Made by a program: the position numbers and the translations under genes. A DNA stretch of 64,000 nt from Chitinophaga sp. 180180018-3 (GTDB lineage: Bacteria > Bacteroidota > Bacteroidia > Chitinophagales > Chitinophagaceae): assembly GCF_037893185.1 (NCBI RefSeq), contig NZ_CP140772.1:2108001-2172000 (forward strand), written 5' to 3'. The notes under the pieces are model-generated. The model searched no databases and was not told where the DNA came from. It saw only the letters and a program-made list of their open reading frames with translations. Each line of letters starts with the position of its first letter. The stretch's first letter is position 1. Below are positions 1 through 7,774 of the stretch, in pieces.

Positions 1-2
1 TG

Positions 3-134
3 AAAGAACTGACCCTTCTCGGCTATTTCACTTCTGAGCCGGGTGCCACCAAGGCGCTTCGTTATGTACCGGTGCCGGGTAAATTTGAAGGGTGCACGCC
101 TTACACCAAAGGTGAAAAGGCCTGGGCCATGTAG
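3..134 (+). CDS. Gluconate 2-dehydrogenase subunit 3 family protein, C-terminal fragment
   Basis: Only the last 43 codons are in the window, read in frame 3 and ending at a TAG at 132-134. The translated end contains LLGYFTSEPGATK and a run of aromatic and proline residues ending KAWAM, which I recognise as the C-terminus of the small (gamma) subunit that partners GMC-type FAD dehydrogenases in the periplasm. It lies 38 bases before a GMC oxidoreductase on the same strand, the usual arrangement of small then large subunit. The N-terminus, where an export signal would sit, is outside the window, so the family call rests on this tail and the context. Confidence 0.75.
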   Translation, partial: KELTLLGYFTSEPGATKALRYVPVPGKFEGCTPYTKGEKAWAM

Positions 135-172
135 TCAATTAACCTTCTTTTTCAACTCTTAGAACGCAAATC

Positions 173-1870
173 ATGAACCTGAATATTAAAGCCCAGGAAC
201 AAAATACATATGATGCCATCGTGATTGGCTCCGGTGTGAGTGGTGGTTGGGCCGCCAAGGAACTTACCGAAAAAGGTTTGAAAGTGCTGATGCTCGACCG
301 CGGTAAGCAACTGGTGCATGTCAAAGACTATGAAACCGCTACCATGGATCCCTGGCAGTTTAAGCACCGCGGCCGTATCACTGTTGATCAACGTGAAACG
401 CATCCCAAACTGAGCCGCGACTATCCATATAGCGAGCATAACGAAAAATACTGGATCAACGATTCAGAAAGTCCTTATAACGAGGTAAAACGTTTCGACT
501 GGTACCGTCCGGATATCGTTGGTGGTAAGTCAATCATGTGGGGACGTCAGTCCTACCGCCTCAGCGATATCGATTTTGAAGCGAACCTGAAAGATGGAAT
601 TGCAGTTGACTGGCCGATCCGTTATAAAGACATTGCCCCCTGGTACGATTATGTGGAAAAATTTGCCGGTATCAGCGGTAGCCGTGAAGGTTTGCCACAG
701 TTGCCTGATGGTCAGTTTATGCCTGCCATGGAAATGAACTGTGTGGAAAAAGATATAAAGAAAAAAGTAGAAGAGCATTTCAAGGGCCGTATCATTACAA
801 TGGGCCGTGTGGCGAATATCACGCAACCACTGCCTGGCCGTGAGAAATGCCAGTACCGCAACCTCTGCAGCCGCGGATGTCCGTTCGGAGCTTATTTCAG
901 TACCCAGTCATCTACACTGCCGGCAGCAATGGCCACCGGCAACCTCACCCTTCGTCCGGATTCCATTGTGAATGCTGTTATCTATGATGATAAGCAGGGG
1001 AAAGCTACCGGAGTGAGAGTGATCGACAAGCATACCAAGCAAACAGTTGAATATTACGCGAAGATCATTTTCATCAACGGTTCTACCCTGGGTTCTACCT
1101 TTGTGATGATGAACTCTATTTCTTCCCGTTTCCCCAATGGGCTGGGCAACGATAGCGGTGTGCTGGGTAAATTCCTCATGGATCACCATTTCCGCACCGG
1201 TGCTTCGGGTACCGCAGAAGGATTTGAAGATAAATACTATTTCGGTCGCCGTGCAAACGGGATTTATGTTCCGCGTTATCGCAACCTCAATGGCGATAAG
1301 CGGGATTATATCCGCGGCTTTGGCTACCAGGGCGGCGCCGGTCGCTCCAATTGGGCGCGCGGCGTAGCTGAAATGGGCGTAGGTAAAGACTTTAAGGATT
1401 CCCTGTCAGAACCAGGCCAGTGGAGTATTGGTTTGGGCGGATTCGGAGAGTGCCTGCCTTATGAAAATAACGTGGTTACCCTGGATAGCTCCGTAAAAGA
1501 TGCATGGGGCCAGCCGGTACTGAAATTCGATGCTGAGTTCAGGGAGAATGAGAAGAAAATGAGGGTGGATATGATGAACGATGCGGCCGAAATGCTGGAA
1601 GCAGCTGGCGTAAAGAATGTAAAAACGTATGATAACGGTTCTTATCCTGGTATGGCTATCCACGAAATGGGTACTGCCCGTATGGGACGCGATCCTAAAA
1701 CATCCGTATTGAATGCCTTTAACCAGATGCACGCAGTAAAGAACGTGTTCGTTACTGATGGCGCCTGCATGACGTCTGCGTCCTGTGTGAATCCATCACT
1801 GACGTATATGGCGTTGACAGCACGTGCAGCGGATTATGCAGTAAAGGAATTGAAGAAAGGAAATATTTAA
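173..1870 (+). CDS. GMC-family FAD-dependent oxidoreductase (large subunit), copy 1
   Basis: This 565-residue protein should oxidise a sugar or polyol hydroxyl using FAD. A Rossmann dinucleotide motif GSGVSGG lies near residues 19-25, and the GMC C-terminal domain shows HEMGTARMG and NPSLTYMALTAR, which carry the catalytic His and Asn of the family. Cysteines 226, 232 and 236 form C-x5-C-x3-C followed by PFGAYFS. From memory this is the spacing that holds a [3Fe-4S] cluster in bacterial FAD glucose dehydrogenase, so electrons may leave through a cluster; that part is inference. No signal peptide is visible, so export probably depends on the small subunit encoded just upstream. A second copy of identical length follows. 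Substrate unknown. Confidence 0.9.
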   Translation: MNLNIKAQEQNTYDAIVIGSGVSGGWAAKELTEKGLKVLMLDRGKQLVHVKDYETATMDPWQFKHRGRITVDQRETHPKLSRDYPYSEHNEKYWINDSESPYNEVKRFDWYRPDIVGGKSIMWGRQSYRLSDIDFEANLKDGIAVDWPIRYKDIAPWYDYVEKFAGISGSREGLPQLPDGQFMPAMEMNCVEKDIKKKVEEHFKGRIITMGRVANITQPLPGREKCQYRNLCSRGCPFGAYFSTQSSTLPAAMATGNLTLRPDSIVNAVIYDDKQGKATGVRVIDKHTKQTVEYYAKIIFINGSTLGSTFVMMNSISSRFPNGLGNDSGVLGKFLMDHHFRTGASGTAEGFEDKYYFGRRANGIYVPRYRNLNGDKRDYIRGFGYQGGAGRSNWARGVAEMGVGKDFKDSLSEPGQWSIGLGGFGECLPYENNVVTLDSSVKDAWGQPVLKFDAEFRENEKKMRVDMMNDAAEMLEAAGVKNVKTYDNGSYPGMAIHEMGTARMGRDPKTSVLNAFNQMHAVKNVFVTDGACMTSASCVNPSLTYMALTARAADYAVKELKKGNI

Positions 1871-1883
1871 TTACAATAAGGGG

Positions 1884-1925
1884 CGGTCAGGTGATTAGCT
1901 TTCGAAAGAAAGCTATGCCTGACCG
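1884..1925 (+). terminator. Intercistronic hairpin between the two GMC genes
   Basis: An 8-bp outer stem (1884-1891 with 1918-1925) and a 7-bp inner stem (1897-1903 with 1908-1914) closed by a GAAA loop form a two-part hairpin in the 85-base gap. No clean T-tract follows, so it may attenuate transcription or stabilise the upstream mRNA rather than terminate fully. Confidence 0.55.
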
Positions 1926-1955
1926 TCGTTCGTTTTAACGGGTAAATGAAATCTT

Positions 1956-3653
1956 ATGAATCTCAATATAAAAGCTGAGAAAGAAAATACCTATGATGCC
2001 ATTGTGGTTGGATCCGGCATCAGTGGCGGATGGGCGGCAAAAGAACTGTGCGAAAAAGGATTGAAAACCCTGGTGTTGGAAAGAGGCCGTAATGTAGAGC
2101 ATATCAAGGATTATACTACCGCTACCCTGGCTCCTTGGGAATTTAAACATCATATACAGACCACCAATGAGATGCGCGAGAATCATCCCATTCAAAGCCG
2201 GTGTTATGCTTTTGATGAAGCCACGCAACAGTTTTGGGTTAATGATAAAGAGAATCCCTACAACGAAATAAAGCCATTTAACTGGCTGAGAGGCTACCAT
2301 GTAGGAGGCCGCTCCCTGATGTGGGGCCGGCAGGTATATCGCTGGAGTGATCTCGACTTCACCGCCAATGCAAAAGACGGGCATGGGGTTGACTGGCCTA
2401 TTAGGTATAAAGATATTGCCCCCTGGTACGAATATGTGGAGAAATTCATCGGTGTAAGCGGACAGGCAGAAGGCTTGCCGCAATTGCCCGACGGACATTT
2501 TCTGCCTGCAATGGAAATGAATTGCCTGGAAAAGCACGTGGCAGCACGTATCAGGGAAAAATATACGGACCGTATCATGACGATCGGCAGAGTAGCACAT
2601 GTTACCCAGAAGCACAATGATCGCGGACCTTGCCAGTACCGTAATCTCTGCGCGAGAGGTTGTCCGTTCACCGGTTATTTCAGCAGCAACGGTGTTACAC
2701 TGCCTGCGGCGGCCGCCACCGGTAACCTGACCCTGCGCCCGGATTCCATCGTGCTGGAAGTATTATATGATAAAGATAAAAGTAAAGCTACCGGCGTAAG
2801 GATAATGGATGCACATACCCTGAAAACAGAGGAGTATTATGCCAATATCATCTTCCTCAATGCCTCTACATTGGGCTCCACCTGGGTAATGCTCAATTCC
2901 GTATCCGATCGCTTCCCCAATGGTTTTGGCAACGACAGTGGCCAGCTGGGACATAATCTGATGGATCACCACTTTGGAGTGGGCGCCGGTGGAGAATTCG
3001 ATGGCTTCGAGGATCAGTATTACAGCAGCGGGCGCAGACCCAATGGTATTTATATTCCGCGTTTCCGGAATGTAGACGGCAAAACGCTGCAGAAAGACTA
3101 TGTCCGCGGCTTTGGCTATCAGGGCGGCGCAGGAAGAGACCGGGGAATCGGTGGTGAAGGTATTGGCGTACAGCTGAAAGAATCTGAGTCTGTGCCGGGA
3201 AAATGGGGCATGGGCATCGGCTCCTGGGGTGAGCACCTGCCTTATTTCGAAAATAAGGTAACGATGAACAAAGAGAAGAAAGACAAATACGGGTTGCCTA
3301 CCCTGGATATCGATTGTGAATTCAAGGAAAATGAACTGGCCATGCGTAAAGATATGCAGGCCAGCGCTATAGAAATGCTGGAAGCAGCCGGATTGAAAAA
3401 TGTTCATGGATACGACGGCGCCCCGCCTCCGGGGCATTGTATCCACGAAATGGGTACTGCCCGCATGGGAAAAGACCCCAAAACGTCCGTTCTCAACGCA
3501 TTCAATCAGGTACATGCCGCTAAAAATGTATTCGTTACTGATGGCGCCTGTATGACCTCTTCGTCCTGTGTAAATCCATCTATCACCTATATGGCCCTTA
3601 CAGCACGAGCCTGTGACCACGCAGTTACAGAGCTCAGGAAAGGCAACATCTAA
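1956..3653 (+). CDS. GMC-family FAD-dependent oxidoreductase (large subunit), copy 2
   Basis: A 565-residue paralogue of the preceding gene, sharing the first seven residues MNLNIKA, the FAD motif GSGISGG, the central motifs PYNE and WGRQ, and the C-terminal HEMGTARMG and NPSITYMALTAR. Cysteines 226, 232 and 236 sit at the same positions as in copy 1, again C-x5-C-x3-C. The region around residues 60-115 differs most, which could mean different substrates. The two copies, with the single small-subunit gene before them, look like a tandem duplication in one transcription unit. No cytochrome c electron-acceptor subunit follows. Confidence 0.9.
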   Translation: MNLNIKAEKENTYDAIVVGSGISGGWAAKELCEKGLKTLVLERGRNVEHIKDYTTATLAPWEFKHHIQTTNEMRENHPIQSRCYAFDEATQQFWVNDKENPYNEIKPFNWLRGYHVGGRSLMWGRQVYRWSDLDFTANAKDGHGVDWPIRYKDIAPWYEYVEKFIGVSGQAEGLPQLPDGHFLPAMEMNCLEKHVAARIREKYTDRIMTIGRVAHVTQKHNDRGPCQYRNLCARGCPFTGYFSSNGVTLPAAAATGNLTLRPDSIVLEVLYDKDKSKATGVRIMDAHTLKTEEYYANIIFLNASTLGSTWVMLNSVSDRFPNGFGNDSGQLGHNLMDHHFGVGAGGEFDGFEDQYYSSGRRPNGIYIPRFRNVDGKTLQKDYVRGFGYQGGAGRDRGIGGEGIGVQLKESESVPGKWGMGIGSWGEHLPYFENKVTMNKEKKDKYGLPTLDIDCEFKENELAMRKDMQASAIEMLEAAGLKNVHGYDGAPPPGHCIHEMGTARMGKDPKTSVLNAFNQVHAAKNVFVTDGACMTSSSCVNPSITYMALTARACDHAVTELRKGNI

Positions 3654-3661
3654 CAGCCACT

Positions 3662-3689
3662 AGCTACCAGCAGCTTGCTGCTGGTAGCT
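3662..3689 (+). terminator. Rho-independent-type terminator after the GMC genes
   Basis: A perfect 12-bp stem (3662-3673 with 3678-3689) and a 4-base CTTG loop start 9 bases after the GMC stop codon and are followed by a pyrimidine-rich stretch with five T. It probably ends the GMC transcript before the GH35 gene. Confidence 0.75.
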
Positions 3690-3772
3690 TCTCCTCATTT
3701 TTATCTTCCCCCAAACAGCTAATACCTGAAATTATTTGTATTTTGTACGCTTATTGGTAACTTATTTGGACA

Positions 3773-5587
3773 ATGAAAAAAGTAATCCTAAGCGGCATAC
3801 TTGCATTGTCCTGCTGGGCAGGACAAGCTGTGCAGGCACAGAACAAGCATTCATTTGCTTTAAGTAAAACGGATTTCCTGCTGGATGGAAAACCTTTCCA
3901 GATCATCAGCGGAGAGATGCATCCGGCGCGTATTCCTCATGAATACTGGCGTCACCGCATCCAGATGGCAAAAGCCATGGGGTGTAATACGATCGCTGCT
4001 TATGTTTTCTGGAATTACCATGAGCAGGAAAAGGGGACGTTCGATTTCCACACCGGCAATCATAACATTGCTGAGTTTATCAAAATTGCCCAGGAGGAAG
4101 GAATGTGGGTGTTATTGCGCCCGGGACCTTATGTATGTGCAGAATGGGAGTTTGGCGGCTTACCTCCGTACCTGCTGCAGACACCTGATATAAAAGTACG
4201 GTGTATGGATCCCCGTTATATGCAGGCAGTAACTGCATATGTGCAGCATCTTGCCGCTGAAGTAAAACCATTGCTGGTAACGAACGGCGGACCCGTTGTG
4301 ATGGTGCAGATAGAAAACGAATATGGCAGCTATGGCAACGACAAGGAATACCTGAATGAGCTGAAAGCCCTTTGGGTGAAGAATGGCATCAATGTACCTT
4401 TTTATACCGCAGATGGGGCTACCGCCTATATGCTGGAAGCTGGCGGAGTAGATGGTGCTGCTATCGGACTGGATTCAGGAGGTTCTGAAGCCGACTTCGC
4501 AGCGGCTAAAAAGCAGAACCCGGATGTGCCCTCATTCAGCAGCGAAACCTATCCCGGCTGGCTGACGCATTGGGGCGAAAAATGGCAACGCCCGGGCATA
4601 GATGGTATTTCAAAAGAGGTGAAATTCCTGATGGATACCAAACGTTCTTTTAATCTTTATGTCATCCATGGAGGTACCAACTTCGGCTATACTGCCGGCG
4701 CCAACTCCGGTGGCAAAGGATATGAACCGGACGTAACCAGCTATGATTACGATGCGCCTATCAATGAGCAGGGCAGGGTTACCCCTAAGTATGAAGCTTT
4801 GCGCAAACTGATTGCTTCCTATCTTCCTAAAGGCAAAAAATTACCACCAATACCAGCGCCGGTTCCTACTATCAGCATCCCGGAATTTACGGCTGCACCA
4901 TTTACATCTGTTTGGGACCATTTGCCTCAGCCGGTACATTCGCCCCAGCCGCAGCCTTTTGAAGCTTACGGACAGGATTACGGATTCATGCTTTATAAAA
5001 CCACACTGATAGGACATAAAAGCGGTAAACTAACCATCAGGGATCTGCACGACTATGCCACTGTTTTCCTGAATGGTAAATACATCGGCAAAATCGATCG
5101 CCGTCTGGGAGAGAAAACAATTGACATCCCGGTGAGCGATGTGAAAAATCCGGTGCTGGAAATACTGGTAGAAGGTATGGGCCGTATCAACTTCGCGGAG
5201 GCGATTATAGATCGTAAAGGGATTACCGACAGAGTAGTACTCAATGGTATGACGCTCATGAACTGGGACGTTTACGGTTTGCCTATGAACGAAAAATTTG
5301 TTGAGAGTCTGACGTCATCTGCCAATAATGCTAACAAACCAGGACAGTTCTTCAAAGCTACTTTCAACATCGACAAACCTGGCGATACCTACATCGATAT
5401 GTCGGCCTTCAAAAAGGGCATTGTTTGGATAAATGGCCACAATCTGGGCCGCTACTGGGAAATAGGGCCACAGCTTCGCCTGTATTGTCCTGCTCCCTGG
5501 CTGAAGAAAGGCGCAAACGAAATCATCGTTTTTGACCTTCACCAGGAAACAGCCGGAACGGTGAAAGGAACAAATGAGTTGAATTAA
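3773..5587 (+). CDS. Secreted beta-galactosidase, glycoside hydrolase family 35
   Basis: The 604-residue protein begins with a signal peptide (MKKVILSGILAL..., cleavage near the AQA/Q region around residue 23). The GH35 TIM barrel spans about residues 30-350: ENEYGSYG places the acid/base Glu at 183 and SSETYPGW the nucleophile at Glu 258. VLLRPGPYVCAEWEFGG and GGTNFGYTAGA are further family signatures. The C-terminal 250 residues are beta-sandwich domains, including the DYATVFLNG and WINGHNLGRYWEIGPQ segments common in these enzymes. It should remove terminal beta-galactose from oligosaccharides or glycans in the periplasm or outside. It stands alone between terminators, not next to the SusC/SusD pair at 50 kb. 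Confidence 0.93.
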   Translation: MKKVILSGILALSCWAGQAVQAQNKHSFALSKTDFLLDGKPFQIISGEMHPARIPHEYWRHRIQMAKAMGCNTIAAYVFWNYHEQEKGTFDFHTGNHNIAEFIKIAQEEGMWVLLRPGPYVCAEWEFGGLPPYLLQTPDIKVRCMDPRYMQAVTAYVQHLAAEVKPLLVTNGGPVVMVQIENEYGSYGNDKEYLNELKALWVKNGINVPFYTADGATAYMLEAGGVDGAAIGLDSGGSEADFAAAKKQNPDVPSFSSETYPGWLTHWGEKWQRPGIDGISKEVKFLMDTKRSFNLYVIHGGTNFGYTAGANSGGKGYEPDVTSYDYDAPINEQGRVTPKYEALRKLIASYLPKGKKLPPIPAPVPTISIPEFTAAPFTSVWDHLPQPVHSPQPQPFEAYGQDYGFMLYKTTLIGHKSGKLTIRDLHDYATVFLNGKYIGKIDRRLGEKTIDIPVSDVKNPVLEILVEGMGRINFAEAIIDRKGITDRVVLNGMTLMNWDVYGLPMNEKFVESLTSSANNANKPGQFFKATFNIDKPGDTYIDMSAFKKGIVWINGHNLGRYWEIGPQLRLYCPAPWLKKGANEIIVFDLHQETAGTVKGTNELN

Positions 5588-5610
5588 GAATTGGGAATAT
5601 AGTATGAAGA

Positions 5611-5659
5611 AGAGCGGAGATAGTAAACGCGATAATCAAATCGCTACTATCTCTGCTCT
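5611..5659. terminator. Bidirectional terminator hairpin between convergent genes
   Basis: A 15-base stem (5611-5625 with 5645-5659, one G-U) continues, after a 3-base bulge, as a 5-bp stem (5629-5633 with 5640-5644). It occupies the short gap between the GH35 gene and the opposing response regulator. It is preceded by a GAATTAAGAATT phrase that recurs at other hairpins in this window. Confidence 0.7.
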
Positions 5660-5661
5660 CC

Positions 5662-6384
5662 TCACCACAGTCGCTTCGTCACTACCTGTTTAATCACCTG
5701 CTCGCGGTAGTTCCGGCTGATGGGCACACGGTGGGATTGGATGTATATTTCATTGCCTTCGATGCTCTCTATCTTATCGATAGCTACAATATAGGATTTA
5801 TGTACCCGGATAAATGATTGGCTGTTTAAATCTTCCTCCAGTTTTTTCATGTTCAGCAGGGTCAGGTATTTATTCTTTAAAGTATAAATGACCACATAAT
5901 TTTGCAGGCCCTGAATGTACAGGATATCCTTAAAATATATTTTCTCAAACTTATTCCCGCATTTAATAAAGCAATAGTCGGCACCTGGAACCACTTGTGG
6001 CTGGCCTGCATCCGCAGTTTTGGTGAGTAGCCGGTGATAGTCCTTCGCCTTGCTGGCAGCTTTAAAAAAACGTTCAAAGGTAATGGGCTTCAACAGGTAA
6101 TCCAGCACATTAAGCTGGAAGCTTTCCAATGCATAACTGGGAAAGGCTGTGGTGATCACCACCATGGGCGCTTGTGGGGTGATTTTTAAAAACTCCATAC
6201 CATCCATTTTGGGCATTTGTATGTCCAGAAAAATCAGGTCTATCTGATGTTGATCCAGCAATGATGCCAGTTCAACCGGATTTACACAGGTGCCTGTTAA
6301 CTGTAGGAAATCCACCGCTCTTACGTAGTTGGCCATGCCTTCCCTGGCTAGTGGCTCATCATCAATAATGGCACAATTTAACAT
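5662..6384 (-). CDS. LytTR-family two-component response regulator
   Basis: A 240-residue regulator with an N-terminal receiver domain (acidic pocket D8/D9, phosphoacceptor D54 in FLDIQMPKMDG, a Thr and a Lys later in the domain) and a C-terminal LytTR DNA-binding domain (FIKCGNKFEKIYFKDILYIQ..., FIRVHKSYIVAID). I start it at the ATG at 6384, which gives the standard MLNCAIIDDEP opening; the longer frame to 6411 would overlap the upstream kinase gene. It lies 11 bases after the kinase stop, so both are one operon. Likely target: the divergent receptor gene at 7775. Confidence 0.9.
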   Translation of the reverse strand: MLNCAIIDDEPLAREGMANYVRAVDFLQLTGTCVNPVELASLLDQHQIDLIFLDIQMPKMDGMEFLKITPQAPMVVITTAFPSYALESFQLNVLDYLLKPITFERFFKAASKAKDYHRLLTKTADAGQPQVVPGADYCFIKCGNKFEKIYFKDILYIQGLQNYVVIYTLKNKYLTLLNMKKLEEDLNSQSFIRVHKSYIVAIDKIESIEGNEIYIQSHRVPISRNYREQVIKQVVTKRLW

Positions 6385-6395
6385 CGTAAATAATT

Positions 6396-7526
6396 TTAAA
6401 CAGGTAACCAACTGGCGTTATGGGCTTTGAACCTTAAGCTTTCTGCTTTAAGCGTTAATGTTATCTCAAAGCTATGCGCGCTGCTTTCTATATCCAGTGT
6501 ATATTGTCCGGGATAGATGAGATCCAGCCGGCGCTGCACATTCTGCAGGCCAATACCGCTGTAATGCACCACCTCTTTGTAGGTGCTGGCGGTGGTGCTG
6601 TTACATACGGTGAAATATAATTGTTGTCCATCCAGCTTCAGCTGTATATTTATCCAATTGATATCATCCGTATGTTTCGAAACATGTTTGAAGGCATTTT
6701 CTACAAAGGTCATCAATATAAATGGCGCAATGGCCCATTGACTGCTGTTTGTTTGTGTAATCTCACAATTTACTTCCATGTTGTTATTCTGTCGCAACTT
6801 CTCCAGTTCAATAAAATTTTCCAGGTAGGTAATTTCTTTGTTGAGTGGTATTTGCAGGTCGTTACATTCGTATAGCTGATACCGTAGTAACTCAGAAAAT
6901 TTCGCCAGTGAGGCGGCAGCCATTTGCGGATTTTTATGTATCAGGAAGAAGATAGAGTTGATGGTATTAAAAAGAAAATGTGGGTTAAACTGGTTTTTGA
7001 GGAATTGTAGTTCTGTTTCCAGTTTTTCTTTTTCCAGCAGTTGTTGTCTTCTTTTAGTTTGTACCCAGTTTTTGGTCAACTTGATACTCATAGCCAGCGT
7101 AGTGCTGGCAAAAGTAGAAGGCAGTGCATTACCAAAAAAGTAAAAGAAGCAAACATTGCTGCCATATAATTCGCTGATAGTACGGTGTGCTAACAACGCG
7201 GTGACGTAATATCCGCCTACAATGCATAGGGACGTAATCAGCAGGGTACTCAGCAGATAGGTAATATAGATACCAAACCTGTTTTTTTCAAGGTAACGTG
7301 GCATCAGGAAATACAGGTTGAAGTATACTGCCAGCGCCTGAAAAATAACATAGAACAGGTATTTGACAGCAAATGGTGTGAAGAATATAGAGGTGGCTGC
7401 TTTTACCGGATTCCCGATGGCTACCACCCACCACAGGTAATGATAGGCACACCAGAAGGGAAGGTGGTACAACTTATACCTGAAAAACCAGTGCTGCCGT
7501 GGATGGCTGTCTGATAAAACGCTCAT
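6396..7526 (-). CDS. Membrane sensor histidine kinase, LytS/YehU-type (His_kinase domain)
   Basis: A 376-residue protein with about four predicted membrane helices in the first 150 residues, then a coiled linker and the His_kinase domain: FNPHFLFNTINS carries the phosphoacceptor His 183, and the ATPase part has FVENAFKH and GIGLQNVQRRL. I start it at 7526, where AAGGAG stands about 10 bases upstream; the longer frame begins at 7559. It pairs with the LytTR regulator downstream. Such pairs lack a periplasmic sensor domain, and the signal is unknown. Confidence 0.9.
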   Translation of the reverse strand: MSVLSDSHPRQHWFFRYKLYHLPFWCAYHYLWWVVAIGNPVKAATSIFFTPFAVKYLFYVIFQALAVYFNLYFLMPRYLEKNRFGIYITYLLSTLLITSLCIVGGYYVTALLAHRTISELYGSNVCFFYFFGNALPSTFASTTLAMSIKLTKNWVQTKRRQQLLEKEKLETELQFLKNQFNPHFLFNTINSIFFLIHKNPQMAAASLAKFSELLRYQLYECNDLQIPLNKEITYLENFIELEKLRQNNNMEVNCEITQTNSSQWAIAPFILMTFVENAFKHVSKHTDDINWINIQLKLDGQQLYFTVCNSTTASTYKEVVHYSGIGLQNVQRRLDLIYPGQYTLDIESSAHSFEITLTLKAESLRFKAHNASWLPV

Positions 7527-7774
7527 GGCACAATTACTCCTTATCTGTAAGGTACCCAAATTTTGTTGTACCTGCTGTTATAATACACGAGTAGCAACTA
7601 TGGATTGATCAAATGTAGCCAGGAATAAATAAGCGGTGAAAGCAGCTTTTTTTGATTCGGATCGGTGGAAAAAACGGGTAAACTGCATTTCATCAACCAG
7701 GTACAGCTGGTCGTCATTCCGGTTTCGGGAATTTTCGGTCCGGGTGTTTCTTTGGGATAAAGTCCTGCAACACC

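Noticed and set aside
1935..2615. 226-codon minus-strand frame
   Set aside because: Antisense shadow of the second GMC gene; no signal, domain or ribosome site.
2763..3620. 285-codon minus-strand frame
   Set aside because: It is the complement of the second GMC gene, whose protein has clear family motifs across the same bases.
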